In this document: positions 22,476-31,843 of the stretch, one piece after another
Position numbering within the stretch: the first letter of the stretch is position 1
How the letters are laid out: each line of letters begins with the position of its first letter
Source of the DNA: an uncultured Prevotella sp.
Lineage (GTDB): Bacteria > Bacteroidota > Bacteroidia > Bacteroidales > Bacteroidaceae
Assembly (NCBI GenBank): GCA_946614435.1
Contig: CAMOGW010000013.1
Coordinates: 1 to 64,000, forward strand
DNA: 64,000 bases
Reading direction: 5' to 3'
Position numbers and translations under genes: made by a program
Notes under the pieces: generated by a model
The model's input: only the letters and a program-made list of their open reading frames with translations
Told to the model about the DNA's origin: nothing
The model's database searches: none

Positions 22476-23603
22476 CTATAGCCGATGTCCTAATTGTTCG
22501 ACTACGCTACGTTTCCATATGGTGAAGTCGCCATTCTCAATATGGGTACGGGCATCTGTCACCAAGCGCAGGTAGAAAGCAAGGTTGTGGATAGAGGCTA
22601 TCTGCATGGCCAATAGCTCTTGTGCTTTGAACAGATGGTGCAGATAAGCTTTAGAGTGCAGGCGGTCAATGTCGCAACCATCGGGGTCTATGGGCGAGAA
22701 GTCCTGCTCCCACTTCTTGTTACGCATATTCATGGTGCCGTTATACGTGAAAAGCATCGCATTGCGCCCATTGCGCGTAGGCATCACACAGTCAAACATG
22801 TCAACGCCACGCTCAATGGCTTCGAGTATGTTTTGAGGCGTGCCCACTCCCATCAGATAGCGTGGCTTGTCTTTAGGAAGAATCTCGTTTACCACTTCAA
22901 TCATTTCATACATCACCTCTGTAGGCTCTCCTACGGCCAGTCCGCCAATGGCATTTCCTTCAGCCCCTTTGTCGGCTACATATTTCGCAGCCTCTCTGCG
23001 GAGCTCCTTGAAAGTGCATCCCTGAACGATGGGGAACAAAGCCTGCTGATGGCCATATAATGGCTCAGTCTCGTTGAAGCGTTTGATGCAGCGGTCGAGC
23101 CACCTCTGGGTGAGTCCTAATGATTTCTTGGCATATTGATAGTCACTCTGTCCTGGCGGACATTCGTCGAGTGCCATCATAATATCTGCGCCAATAATTC
23201 GTTCGGTGTCCATCACATTCTCGGGAGTGAAAATGTGTTTCGAACCATCAATATGGCTTCTGAACTCGCATCCTTCTTCGCGAAGCTTGCGAATACCCGT
23301 AAGTGAGAATACCTGAAAGCCGCCCGAATCGGTCAGGATGGGGCGATCCCAAGTGTTAAACTTGTGCAGACCGCCGGCTTTGCGGAGTGTGTCAAGACCA
23401 GGACGGAGATAGAGATGGTAGGTGTTGCCCAAAATGATTTGGGCCTTCACTTGTTCGCGAAGTTCAGAGAAATGCACCCCCTTCACGCTGCCACAGGTGC
23501 CTACGGGCATGAAGATCGGCGTCTTTATCTGTCCGTGATCTGTGGTGATAAGACCTGTGCGCGCATCGCTGGCGCTATCGGTATGTTGAAGCTCAAATGT
23601 CAC
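22476..23603 (-). CDS. tgt: queuine tRNA-ribosyltransferase
   Basis: 'IFMPVGTCGSVKGV', 'LTDSGGFQVFSL', 'RYLMGVGTPQNILEAIERGVDMFDCVMPTRNGRNA'. Confidence 0.97.
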   Translation of the reverse strand: MTFELQHTDSASDARTGLITTDHGQIKTPIFMPVGTCGSVKGVHFSELREQVKAQIILGNTYHLYLRPGLDTLRKAGGLHKFNTWDRPILTDSGGFQVFSLTGIRKLREEGCEFRSHIDGSKHIFTPENVMDTERIIGADIMMALDECPPGQSDYQYAKKSLGLTQRWLDRCIKRFNETEPLYGHQQALFPIVQGCTFKELRREAAKYVADKGAEGNAIGGLAVGEPTEVMYEMIEVVNEILPKDKPRYLMGVGTPQNILEAIERGVDMFDCVMPTRNGRNAMLFTYNGTMNMRNKKWEQDFSPIDPDGCDIDRLHSKAYLHHLFKAQELLAMQIASIHNLAFYLRLVTDARTHIENGDFTIWKRSVVEQLGHRL

Positions 23604-23606
23604 GGT

Positions 23607-26093
23607 CTATTGCTCTTTAGATTCTTCTTTAATGTCAAATGTCAACGGGTGTTCTACTAATTCATCGGTGAGTGCGAATTTCCACACATCCTGCACGTTC
23701 TCAACGTAGTGGAAAGTCACTCCCTTGAGATATATCTCAGGTATCTCATTGATGTCCTTCTCGTTTTCGCGGCACATGATGATATCCGTGATACCGGCTC
23801 GCTTGGCAGCAAGAATCTTCTCTTTGATGCCTCCCACGGGCAGCACTTTTCCGCGAAGGGTGATCTCACCCGTCATTGCGGTGTTCTTGCGCACTTTCCG
23901 CTGAGTGAGGGCTGAGGCAATGCTGGTGGCAATCGTGATACCTGCTGAAGGGCCATCCTTAGGAGTGGCTCCTTCAGGCACGTGGATATGCATGTTCCAG
24001 TTGTCGAAGATTCTATAGTCTATACCTAACGTGTCGGCGTGCGCTTTCACGTATTCCAAGGCCAGAATGGCACTTTCTTTCATCACGTCGCCCAGATTGC
24101 CCGTCAGTGTGAGCTTCTGTCCTTTGCCCTTCGAGAGTGAGGTCTCAATGAAAAGGATTTCACCTCCCACGCTCGTCCAAGCCAGACCTGTCACCACACC
24201 TGCATAGTCGTTGCCCTGATAAATGTCCCGGTAGTAAGGCGGCTTGCCGAGCAGCCCCTCCAGTCGGTCGGGCGTGATTTTCACGTCCTGACTCTCTTCC
24301 TGATTCATTTGGCGGTTGAAAGCCAGTTTGCGCAGCGCTTTATTGATTTCTTTCTCTAATTGTCGCACACCACTTTCGCGCGTATATTGCTCAACGATTT
24401 TCTCGATGGCCGCCTTGTTGAACGAGGGCTTGGGCTTGATGGTGTTCAGTCCCGTATTCTCTAATTCTCGCGGAATGAGGTGACGCTTGGCTATCTCTAT
24501 CTTCTCCTCAGTGATGTAGCCGCTCACCTCGATAATCTCCATGCGGTCGAGTAGGGGGCGGGGAATCGTCCCGAGGTTGTTGGCTGTAGCAATGAAGAGC
24601 ACCTTCGAGAGATCATAATCTGTGTCAAGATAGTTGTCGTGGAAAGCCGTGTTCTGCTCCGGGTCAAGCACTTCCAGCAATGCTGATGCAGGATCACCGT
24701 TGACGGTGTTCTGAGTGACCTTGTCGATTTCGTCAAGAATGAAAACGGGGTTGCTGGAACCTGCCTTCTGAAGACTCTTGATGATTCGGCCAGGCATAGC
24801 GCCGATATAGGTACGGCGATGACCTCGGATCTCGGCTTCGTCGTGCAGTCCTCCCAAGGAAATTCGTACATACTTGCGCTTCATTGCCTCGGCGATTGAT
24901 TTTCCGAGTGAGGTCTTGCCCACTCCTGGAGGACCGTATAGACAGAGAATCGGGCTCTTCAGGTCGCCACGTAGTGAGAGCACGGCAATGTATTCCAAGA
25001 TGCGCTCTTTCACCTTCTCCATGCCGTAGTGGTCGTGATCCAGGATTTTCTGAGCACGCTGCAAGTTCAGGTCATCCTTCGTGTATTCACCCCAAGGGAG
25101 CGAGATGAAAGTCTGAAGATAGTTCAGTTGCACGTTGAAGTCGGGCGACTGAGGCGACAGGTTGTCGAGCTTGTCCAGTTCTTTATAGAACAGCTTCTCC
25201 GTCTCTTCGTTCCACTTTTTCGTTAATGCCTTATCCAGCAGTTCCTTCTTCTCTGGAGTGGTCTCATTGCCAATCTCAGCCTGAATATTCTTGATTTGCT
25301 GCTGGAGGAAATAATTCTTTTGCTGCTCATCAATATCCTCACGGGTCTTGTTTCGTATGTTAGCCTTCAGGTTCTGCAGGTTGATCTCCCTGTTGAGGGC
25401 TTTCATCGTACCAAACAGGCGCTCTTTCATAGACTCAACGCTAAGGAGCTTTATTTTTTCCTTAATGCTGAATGGCATGTTGGTGCACACGAAGTTGAGC
25501 ATCATGATGTTGTTGTGGATATTGTGGATGGCGAATGTGGCTTCATCGGGAATGTCGTCTGAAACCGTCACATATTCATCGGCCATCTTCCGCAAGTCTT
25601 CAATGGCAGTCTCCCATTCGCGGTCTCGCTTTTCCGGCAGAATCTCCGGTGCGGCTTCAATTCTTCCTTTCAGATAGGGTGAAGTTCCGGTGATGCCGAG
25701 CAGGTGCATGCGTCCGAATCCCTGCACGATGGCTGTCACATTGCCGTTGGGGAGAGTCAGTTGCTTTACAACTTTGGCCAATACGCCATATTCGTGGAGG
25801 TCTTCGTCCGATGGCAGTTCCACCTCAGGATCGCGTTGGCATACGATGCCGATCAGCAGATTCTTCTTCTCTGCTTGCTTCACCAGTGTTAAGCTCGAGT
25901 CGCGGCCAATAAGGATTGGAGATACCACACCGGGAAAGAGAACTAAGTTCCTGACGGGGAGAATCGGTATTTCTTTAGGTGCTTCAACCTCTAACAAATC
26001 ATTGAAATCACCTTCAATATCGGCTATCATGGAGAAAGCCTTATTACTTTGGTTATCACTCATTTCAAATCTAAACTGCATAATTGGATGCAA
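23607..26093 (-). CDS. lon: ATP-dependent protease Lon
   Basis: '[21 protein letters not shown]', '[24 protein letters not shown]'; true start probably at an internal Met (MQFRFEM or MSDNQ). Confidence 0.97.
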   Translation of the reverse strand: MHPIMQFRFEMSDNQSNKAFSMIADIEGDFNDLLEVEAPKEIPILPVRNLVLFPGVVSPILIGRDSSLTLVKQAEKKNLLIGIVCQRDPEVELPSDEDLHEYGVLAKVVKQLTLPNGNVTAIVQGFGRMHLLGITGTSPYLKGRIEAAPEILPEKRDREWETAIEDLRKMADEYVTVSDDIPDEATFAIHNIHNNIMMLNFVCTNMPFSIKEKIKLLSVESMKERLFGTMKALNREINLQNLKANIRNKTREDIDEQQKNYFLQQQIKNIQAEIGNETTPEKKELLDKALTKKWNEETEKLFYKELDKLDNLSPQSPDFNVQLNYLQTFISLPWGEYTKDDLNLQRAQKILDHDHYGMEKVKERILEYIAVLSLRGDLKSPILCLYGPPGVGKTSLGKSIAEAMKRKYVRISLGGLHDEAEIRGHRRTYIGAMPGRIIKSLQKAGSSNPVFILDEIDKVTQNTVNGDPASALLEVLDPEQNTAFHDNYLDTDYDLSKVLFIATANNLGTIPRPLLDRMEIIEVSGYITEEKIEIAKRHLIPRELENTGLNTIKPKPSFNKAAIEKIVEQYTRESGVRQLEKEINKALRKLAFNRQMNQEESQDVKITPDRLEGLLGKPPYYRDIYQGNDYAGVVTGLAWTSVGGEILFIETSLSKGKGQKLTLTGNLGDVMKESAILALEYVKAHADTLGIDYRIFDNWNMHIHVPEGATPKDGPSAGITIATSIASALTQRKVRKNTAMTGEITLRGKVLPVGGIKEKILAAKRAGITDIIMCRENEKDINEIPEIYLKGVTFHYVENVQDVWKFALTDELVEHPLTFDIKEESKEQ

Positions 26094-26110
26094 AGTTAGT
26101 AAATAATTAG

Positions 26111-26138
26111 GAATTAGAAATTAGAAATTAGGAATTAT
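26111..26138. repeat. heptamer tandem array (ggaatta/gaaatta x4)
   Basis: ggaatta-gaaatta-gaaatta-ggaatta immediately upstream of a TATCTTTG -7 box (26143-26150). Confidence 0.85.
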
Positions 26139-26160
26139 TAGTATCTTTGCATCGTTTTTT

Positions 26161-26847
26161 ATGGCGAATGACTATTTCAAATTTAAGCGTTTCACCATCC
26201 GTCAGTCTCGTTGTGGAATGAAAGTGGGAACGGATGGTACCTTGCTTGGGGCGTGGGCTCATGGGGGCAGCACCATTCTGGATGTCGGTACTGGTACTGG
26301 CCTGATAGCCCTGATGATGGCACAACGATTCCCGTCGGCTTCCGTAACGGGCATTGATATCGATGAGGCTGCTTGCATGCAGGCAAGGGAAAATGTGGAG
26401 GATTCGCCTTTCTCTGTAAGCATTCTTCATCGAAATGTCTTGGATATGAAAGGCATTTTCGATGCCGTCGTGTCGAATCCTCCTTATTTCAGTCATTCGC
26501 TGGAGAGCCCTGATGCTCAGCGCACAATGGCGCGACATACTTCCTCGTTATCTTATGGTCAACTCATGGACAATGCTTGGCGACTTCTTGCCGAGCATGG
26601 CGAACTGTCTATTGTCATACCCACAGAGTGTAAAAGTGAGATAGAGCGTGAAGCTGCTCTTACTGGATTCTTTAAAGTGCGCGAGTGTGCGGTGAAGACC
26701 ACACCGTCGAAAATGCCGCGCCGCTATCTGATGGCCTTTCGGAAGCATCCTGATGTGCCGCTCGAAATGGAAGAAGGGATTATTGAAGTCTGTCCCAAAC
26801 AGCGCTCGGAGTGGTACCAGCGTCTTACCAATGATTTTTATCTTTAA
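26161..26847 (+). CDS. trmN6: tRNA1(Val) adenine N6-methyltransferase family
   Basis: 'DVGTGTGLIALMMAQR', 'FDAVVSNPPYF' N6-methyltransferase NPPY motif. Confidence 0.9.
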   Translation: MANDYFKFKRFTIRQSRCGMKVGTDGTLLGAWAHGGSTILDVGTGTGLIALMMAQRFPSASVTGIDIDEAACMQARENVEDSPFSVSILHRNVLDMKGIFDAVVSNPPYFSHSLESPDAQRTMARHTSSLSYGQLMDNAWRLLAEHGELSIVIPTECKSEIEREAALTGFFKVRECAVKTTPSKMPRRYLMAFRKHPDVPLEMEEGIIEVCPKQRSEWYQRLTNDFYL

Positions 26848-26859
26848 TTAGGCGAAAAT

Positions 26860-27645
26860 ATGAAAGTAGCTTTGTTACAAATGGATATTGCCTGGGACAA
26901 TCCAGAAGAGAATGTTCAGCGAGCCGAGGCATTACGTGCTTTACAACCAGGAGCCGATCTCTATGTGTTGCCGGAAATGTGGGCAACGGGATTTGCTACC
27001 TCTCCTGAAGGGCTGGCAGAACAGGAAAGTCAGTCAGTAGCACTTGAGTGGATGAGGCAGACGGCAAGAAGCTATTCATGTGCAGTATGCGGAAGCCTTG
27101 CCGTTGAGGTTGAAGATGAGCATGGCGCCTCTTATCGGAACAGACAGTATTTCGTAACACCTGACGGCATCAGTTTTTATGACAAACACCATTTGTTCGC
27201 GCACGGACATGAAGACGAGCATTATACCTCTGGTCAGACACATACCATTGTCAACTGGCAGGGATTCCGCTTCCTTTTGCTGACTTGCTATGACTTGCGT
27301 TTCCCTGTTTGGGCCCGCTATGGTTGGGCAGGAGAATATGATGCCATTATCTATGTGGCCAACTGGCCCCAATCGCGCATGGATGCCTGGAATGTGTTAA
27401 CCCATGCTCGCGCTATTGAGAATCAAAGCTATGTGATAGCCGTAAATAGAGTGGGGTGCGACGCTTCTTGTTCATACACAGGTGGCTCAATGATGATTGA
27501 TCCGATAGGGCGAACAATAGCAGCATGCAAAAACGAAGCTGAGCATTCGCTTTTAGCGATACTCAGCCTCAGTGATTTACAGAAAGCCCGTGCCCGTTTC
27601 AAAGTTCTTCAAGATGAAGATAAGCCGCACTTCCCGTTTGTTTAA
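26860..27645 (+). CDS. nitrilase-superfamily amidohydrolase (omega-amidase type)
   Basis: 'VLPEMWATGF', 'DKHHLF', 'LTCYDLRFPVWAR' Glu-Lys-Cys triad. Confidence 0.92.
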   Translation: MKVALLQMDIAWDNPEENVQRAEALRALQPGADLYVLPEMWATGFATSPEGLAEQESQSVALEWMRQTARSYSCAVCGSLAVEVEDEHGASYRNRQYFVTPDGISFYDKHHLFAHGHEDEHYTSGQTHTIVNWQGFRFLLLTCYDLRFPVWARYGWAGEYDAIIYVANWPQSRMDAWNVLTHARAIENQSYVIAVNRVGCDASCSYTGGSMMIDPIGRTIAACKNEAEHSLLAILSLSDLQKARARFKVLQDEDKPHFPFV

Positions 27646-27661
27646 CAACCACCAGTCCCTG

Positions 27662-27847
27662 TTATCCTATGGTGTATGCAGCAATGACAGCGATTGCCAT
27701 AATAATTGCTATACATACAAGGACTCTCAAGCCCCATTTCGCAAATAGTTTTTTACGGGCGATAGCCCTCAGACTGTCTCTCTTGAATTCGCTTGCACTG
27801 TCCATCTTGTGATGGTGGTGGTGGTGATGATGATGTGTTTCTGACAT
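27662..27847 (-). CDS. 61-aa membrane-anchored protein with native N-terminal His9 tract
   Basis: MSETHHHHHHHHHKMDSASEF... followed by one TM helix. Confidence 0.7.
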   Translation of the reverse strand: MSETHHHHHHHHHKMDSASEFKRDSLRAIARKKLFAKWGLRVLVCIAIIMAIAVIAAYTIG

Positions 27848-27850
27848 ATT

Positions 27851-30493
27851 TTAATTGATTTTAGTTAACTTTATCTGTGAAGCAAGACCGCTCGGAACAG
27901 GTTCCCAATCACTGTAGAGCGTCTTCTTGTAGTTGATGTCAACTACGTTTATTTCCTCCATCTTGCGCCATTTCACTCCTTTTCTGTCCAGTTCGGCTAT
28001 GCGGTTAGCCGGCAGATTCGTCACCTCGATGCGCAATTCGTTTTCGCCCGCCTTGAGCGTTCCTTTCGTATCGAGAATGAATGGCACCGACCATGCGCAT
28101 CCAATGAATGTGCCATTGATGAATACACGTGCACTTTCACGTACATCTCCGAGGTCTATCATCCATTTGCCTGAGGGATTGTCTTTCTTTGACAGTTTAA
28201 ACTTAGTCGTATAGACGCCCGTTCCCATGGTCGTCTTGGTCTGCTCGTCAAGTGATTCCCATGTCTGTAGCTTCGGCAGCTGGTAGGTCTTTTCCACCTT
28301 TGGGGCTTCTTCTGTGAACGAGAGAGTCCAAGCTCCGTTGAGTACGATTTCGGCAGGTGCCGTCTTCTCCTCTTTCTTTGCTGATGCAGGATTACTTCCC
28401 TTCCCTTCGTTAAAGGTCTGGAGAATCATTGACTCACCACTCCGCAGGCAGATATCAACAGCATTGTTGTCGAAGTTTGCCTCCTGTATATCGCCGTTCA
28501 GCGGATTGAACCATGTAGCACCTTTAAAGGGTACGGCCAGCTTTACGGTCTGACGTATGTCATTGGGCGAAAGGTTGGCAATGAAGTAATGGTAGCCGTT
28601 AGCATTCTTTCTGCGTATGGTCTTCAGTCCGCAGTCGGTACGCATCTGCTCAGGTGTTGCCGCCTTTGCCAGTTCGCTCCTGTCTGTAGTATAGAAGATG
28701 TGTGCGCCTTGTTTTTTCAAATCATCGACGTGTTGCTTCACGGCATCAGTCATCTCACCGCTTCCGGGAATAATCAGGCCCTTGTAGCGGACTCCTGCTG
28801 CAGTGACAAGCATGCCGTCCTGATAGGTGACTCCCGAAAGCAGGCGCTCCGAGATATAGTCGCAGTCAAAGCCTGCACGGTCGATGTTCAGGATGGTCTC
28901 AATGAACTCAGGTGCCAGTTTGCCCATTGCGTGAATAGAGAATTGCATCAACAGTTTTCCTGTCTTCTTCTTCCACATATCGCGAACGGGCAGCAGCACC
29001 AGGAAGTCGTTGTCGGGCTGTCCCCACTGCAGGAAGCTCTGGCAGCGCTCCACATAATCCATAAAGTAAGGTGCGTCACGCCAGATGCTATTGGTGGGGC
29101 TCATGTCGATAGAGGCATAGAATTTCCATCCTGGCCAAGGATCGTTCTTGGGAGAGTAGCATGTGCCGTGGAAGAACATGTGGTTCACGCCTGCACAGAA
29201 CATGAGGTCGATGTCGGGCTTCAGCTGTGAGAGCGAGGTCCGGAAGTGCTCGGTGAGCCATGTGAACGTCTCGCTGCTGGTGTATGGCTTGCCTGTGACA
29301 TGTGCAGCCGAAGGAGCATATTTCAGCATGGAAAAGTCGGAGTCGTTCTTGCGTGTCTTGCCAGGATCTTGGCGAAGTCCCTTGATGCCAAGATTGGAAA
29401 GGCCGAAGCCTTCGATCTCGGGAATGTCAACAGCTGCATAGCAGTCGATGAGGTTGGCTGGCGAACCGTGTGCCTGATTCCGGGTGATGGCTCCGTGGCT
29501 ATGCGCCCAGGCCGTCCATTGCTGTGTGAAGTTCTCTAATAGCAGGTCGCCGAGTGTCTCACGATAATCGCTGAGCACTTTTGGCTCGAATGCCATCAGT
29601 TCAGGAAGATGCTCTTCGAGCTTATAGCCACGGCGAGCTTCAAACTCCTTGAGCAGTGTGGGCGTCCACGTTGCATCGGCCACTTCGTATGAGTCGTTGA
29701 AGAAGGTGTGAGGGTAGGGGGTACCTGTGCGTTCAAAAGCCTGTTCAATGTGTTTCAGATAGTTTTGAACAGCCTTCTTGTCGAAGTGGTCGATCACAAG
29801 CCCCTCACCGCCAGGAGCAGCTCGCTTCACCTTCATCACACCATATTTAATATATATAGCGATGATCTTCTTTGGGGTGAGAGGTGAGAGGTGAGAGGTG
29901 AGAGGGCTCTTCTTGTCAAGCATCAACTGCCCATCTTTCACGAAAGCTGTCACGTCAATGGCTTTGCCATCGGCATAGAGCATCACTTTATCGAGGAAAG
30001 CATTCTTACCATCTTTTTCTGAGGGTGAGAGATCAATGGCGTCTGCGTCTTTGCCGTCAATCGTCTTTTCTACAAAGACAACTCTGCAAGCCGATTCCTT
30101 CAGCGGCACCCAAGGACCGCCGAAGGGCCAGCCTGTCCCCGTGGCCATATCTAGCTCTATGCCGTTTCGCTTGGCCTGGGCCTGGGTGAAGCGCAACATC
30201 TCCATCCATTTGTCCGACAGGTAATCTATGTTGTTGGCCTCATTGCCTTGCACTCCGTATAGAGGTGTGATCTCCAGTGCTCCAATCCCGTGCTTGGCAT
30301 ATTCGCTGATGTTCCATCGCAGATTCTCCTTATCTACAGCTGAGCCTAACCACCACCAGCGAGCGCCTGCTTTTGCCTCTTGGGTTGGCACTGGCCAACT
30401 CTGGGCAAAAGCCTGGCTAAATGATAAATGACAAATGATAAATAATAAACTTATCACCCGCCAGACGCTTCTGTTTTGCTTATTATATCTCAT
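27851..30493 (-). CDS. secreted GH106-type alpha-L-rhamnosidase
   Basis: Signal peptide; 'ARWWWLGSAVDKENLRWNISEYAKHGIGALEITPLYGVQ', 'ELDMATGTGWPFGGPWV', C-terminal beta-sandwich 'WMIDLGDVRESARVFINGTFIG'. Confidence 0.85.
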   Translation of the reverse strand: MRYNKQNRSVWRVISLLFIICHLSFSQAFAQSWPVPTQEAKAGARWWWLGSAVDKENLRWNISEYAKHGIGALEITPLYGVQGNEANNIDYLSDKWMEMLRFTQAQAKRNGIELDMATGTGWPFGGPWVPLKESACRVVFVEKTIDGKDADAIDLSPSEKDGKNAFLDKVMLYADGKAIDVTAFVKDGQLMLDKKSPLTSHLSPLTPKKIIAIYIKYGVMKVKRAAPGGEGLVIDHFDKKAVQNYLKHIEQAFERTGTPYPHTFFNDSYEVADATWTPTLLKEFEARRGYKLEEHLPELMAFEPKVLSDYRETLGDLLLENFTQQWTAWAHSHGAITRNQAHGSPANLIDCYAAVDIPEIEGFGLSNLGIKGLRQDPGKTRKNDSDFSMLKYAPSAAHVTGKPYTSSETFTWLTEHFRTSLSQLKPDIDLMFCAGVNHMFFHGTCYSPKNDPWPGWKFYASIDMSPTNSIWRDAPYFMDYVERCQSFLQWGQPDNDFLVLLPVRDMWKKKTGKLLMQFSIHAMGKLAPEFIETILNIDRAGFDCDYISERLLSGVTYQDGMLVTAAGVRYKGLIIPGSGEMTDAVKQHVDDLKKQGAHIFYTTDRSELAKAATPEQMRTDCGLKTIRRKNANGYHYFIANLSPNDIRQTVKLAVPFKGATWFNPLNGDIQEANFDNNAVDICLRSGESMILQTFNEGKGSNPASAKKEEKTAPAEIVLNGAWTLSFTEEAPKVEKTYQLPKLQTWESLDEQTKTTMGTGVYTTKFKLSKKDNPSGKWMIDLGDVRESARVFINGTFIGCAWSVPFILDTKGTLKAGENELRIEVTNLPANRIAELDRKGVKWRKMEEINVVDINYKKTLYSDWEPVPSGLASQIKLTKIN
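29876..29903. repeat. heptamer tandem array GGTGAGA x4 inside the GH106 gene
   Basis: ggtgaga repeated at 29876, 29883, 29890, 29897; encodes SPLTSHLSPLTP. Confidence 0.92.
30419..30446. repeat. heptamer tandem array (aaatgat/aaatgac/aaatgat/aaataat) encoding the GH106 signal-peptide core
   Basis: Encodes LLFIICHLSFSQ on the minus strand. Confidence 0.9.
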
Positions 30494-30510
30494 TTTTCTT
30501 TGTTGTTTTA

Positions 30511-31749
30511 TCAGTTTCCGTCAGGCTTCACGAGGTCGGCATTGCGGGCAGGAGCCCACTTGAATGTCTTCCAGTCGTCTGGCTGTGCGGGATTGAAGTC
30601 CTGCCAGTCTGAACGGAGGTATTTCACGATGGGCAGGTTGAGCTGTTTCATGCCCATGACCACGCACTTAGCCACTTCGTAGGCCCCGTAGGTGTTGAAG
30701 TGGGTGTTGTCGGCCAGTGCTTTCTCTTGTCCGGGGAAGGTGTTGGCCGGATAGTGAACCAGTGCTTTCTTAGAGTCTTCAAAGCCTAAGGTCTCAAAGA
30801 ACGTCTTGGTCATTCTGTTCAGGTCAATCACAGGCACGTTCTCTTTCTCAGCCACCATCTTCATAGCTGCAGGGAAGTCTCCGTGAGTGTTCTTGATGGT
30901 CTTGTTGTCACTGTCGAACAACCTGCGCTGTGTCGGGGTGCAGAACACAATCTCTGCTCCTTTTGCGCGAACTTGGTCCACAAAAATCTTCAGCTGATAC
31001 TGGTAGTGATACCATGCACCGTCGCCGGGCCGTTTCTCCTTCTCGTCGTTATGTCCGAACTCTACAAACACATAGTCGCCTTTCTTGAGCGTTGAGAGAA
31101 TCTTTTCCAGACGGAAAGAGCCGATAAACGTGCGAGCCGTGAGCCCGCTTTCGGCATGATTGCTGATGGCTACCTCAGGGCCGAACCAGCGCGTAATCAT
31201 CTGTCCCCATGAAGCCCAGGGCTCGTTGTTCTGGTCAACAACGGTAGAGTTGCCGCATAAGTAGATGGTAGGTACATCGGCTTTCTCAATATGAATGGTC
31301 TGAACGGCAGGCATGTCGCCATTGAATTCCAGCGTCAGTTTGTTGTCCCATGCCAAGTATGTCTTCTCGCGATCCTTTATCTTCACGCGTGTCTTGTCAT
31401 CTATCTGCGGAGAGCGCTTGTTCACGGTGAACTCTATCGTCTGCGTGTCCTTTTTCTTCTGCGTGGTGATGTTGTCCATCATCAGGCGGCGACCTTCAGC
31501 CCTGACTGTTGTGTTGCTGTTCTTCTTTCCGCCGAGAACAACCTTGACGCGATAGTTGCCGTCGGGTACTTTCACGGAGAAGTAGAATGGTTCCTGCGGT
31601 GACTTCGCATTCGGAGCGGGAAGCAGGTCATAGCCATAGCCGTCCTGCTCGTTATAGACTGGTTGTGGTTTCGTTAAGTCGAAGTCGAAAGTCTGTGCCA
31701 TCAGTGTCAGAGGCATCATGGCCAGAAAGAGGAATGTGTTTCTTTTCAT
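30511..31749 (-). CDS. secreted SGNH hydrolase, rhamnogalacturonan acetylesterase (CE12-like)
   Basis: 'IYLCGNSTVVDQNNEPWASWGQM', 'VFVEFGHND', 'ALADNTHFNTYGAYEVAKCV'; start reassigned to MKRNTFLFLA. Confidence 0.88.
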   Translation of the reverse strand: MKRNTFLFLAMMPLTLMAQTFDFDLTKPQPVYNEQDGYGYDLLPAPNAKSPQEPFYFSVKVPDGNYRVKVVLGGKKNSNTTVRAEGRRLMMDNITTQKKKDTQTIEFTVNKRSPQIDDKTRVKIKDREKTYLAWDNKLTLEFNGDMPAVQTIHIEKADVPTIYLCGNSTVVDQNNEPWASWGQMITRWFGPEVAISNHAESGLTARTFIGSFRLEKILSTLKKGDYVFVEFGHNDEKEKRPGDGAWYHYQYQLKIFVDQVRAKGAEIVFCTPTQRRLFDSDNKTIKNTHGDFPAAMKMVAEKENVPVIDLNRMTKTFFETLGFEDSKKALVHYPANTFPGQEKALADNTHFNTYGAYEVAKCVVMGMKQLNLPIVKYLRSDWQDFNPAQPDDWKTFKWAPARNADLVKPDGN

Positions 31750-31843
31750 ATTAGTAAGTTGTCTTTGCGAATAGTAATCTATTCTTAATATCAAGTGCAA
31801 AAATACGATGATTATTTCTTATTTCCAAATAAAAACAAAACTT

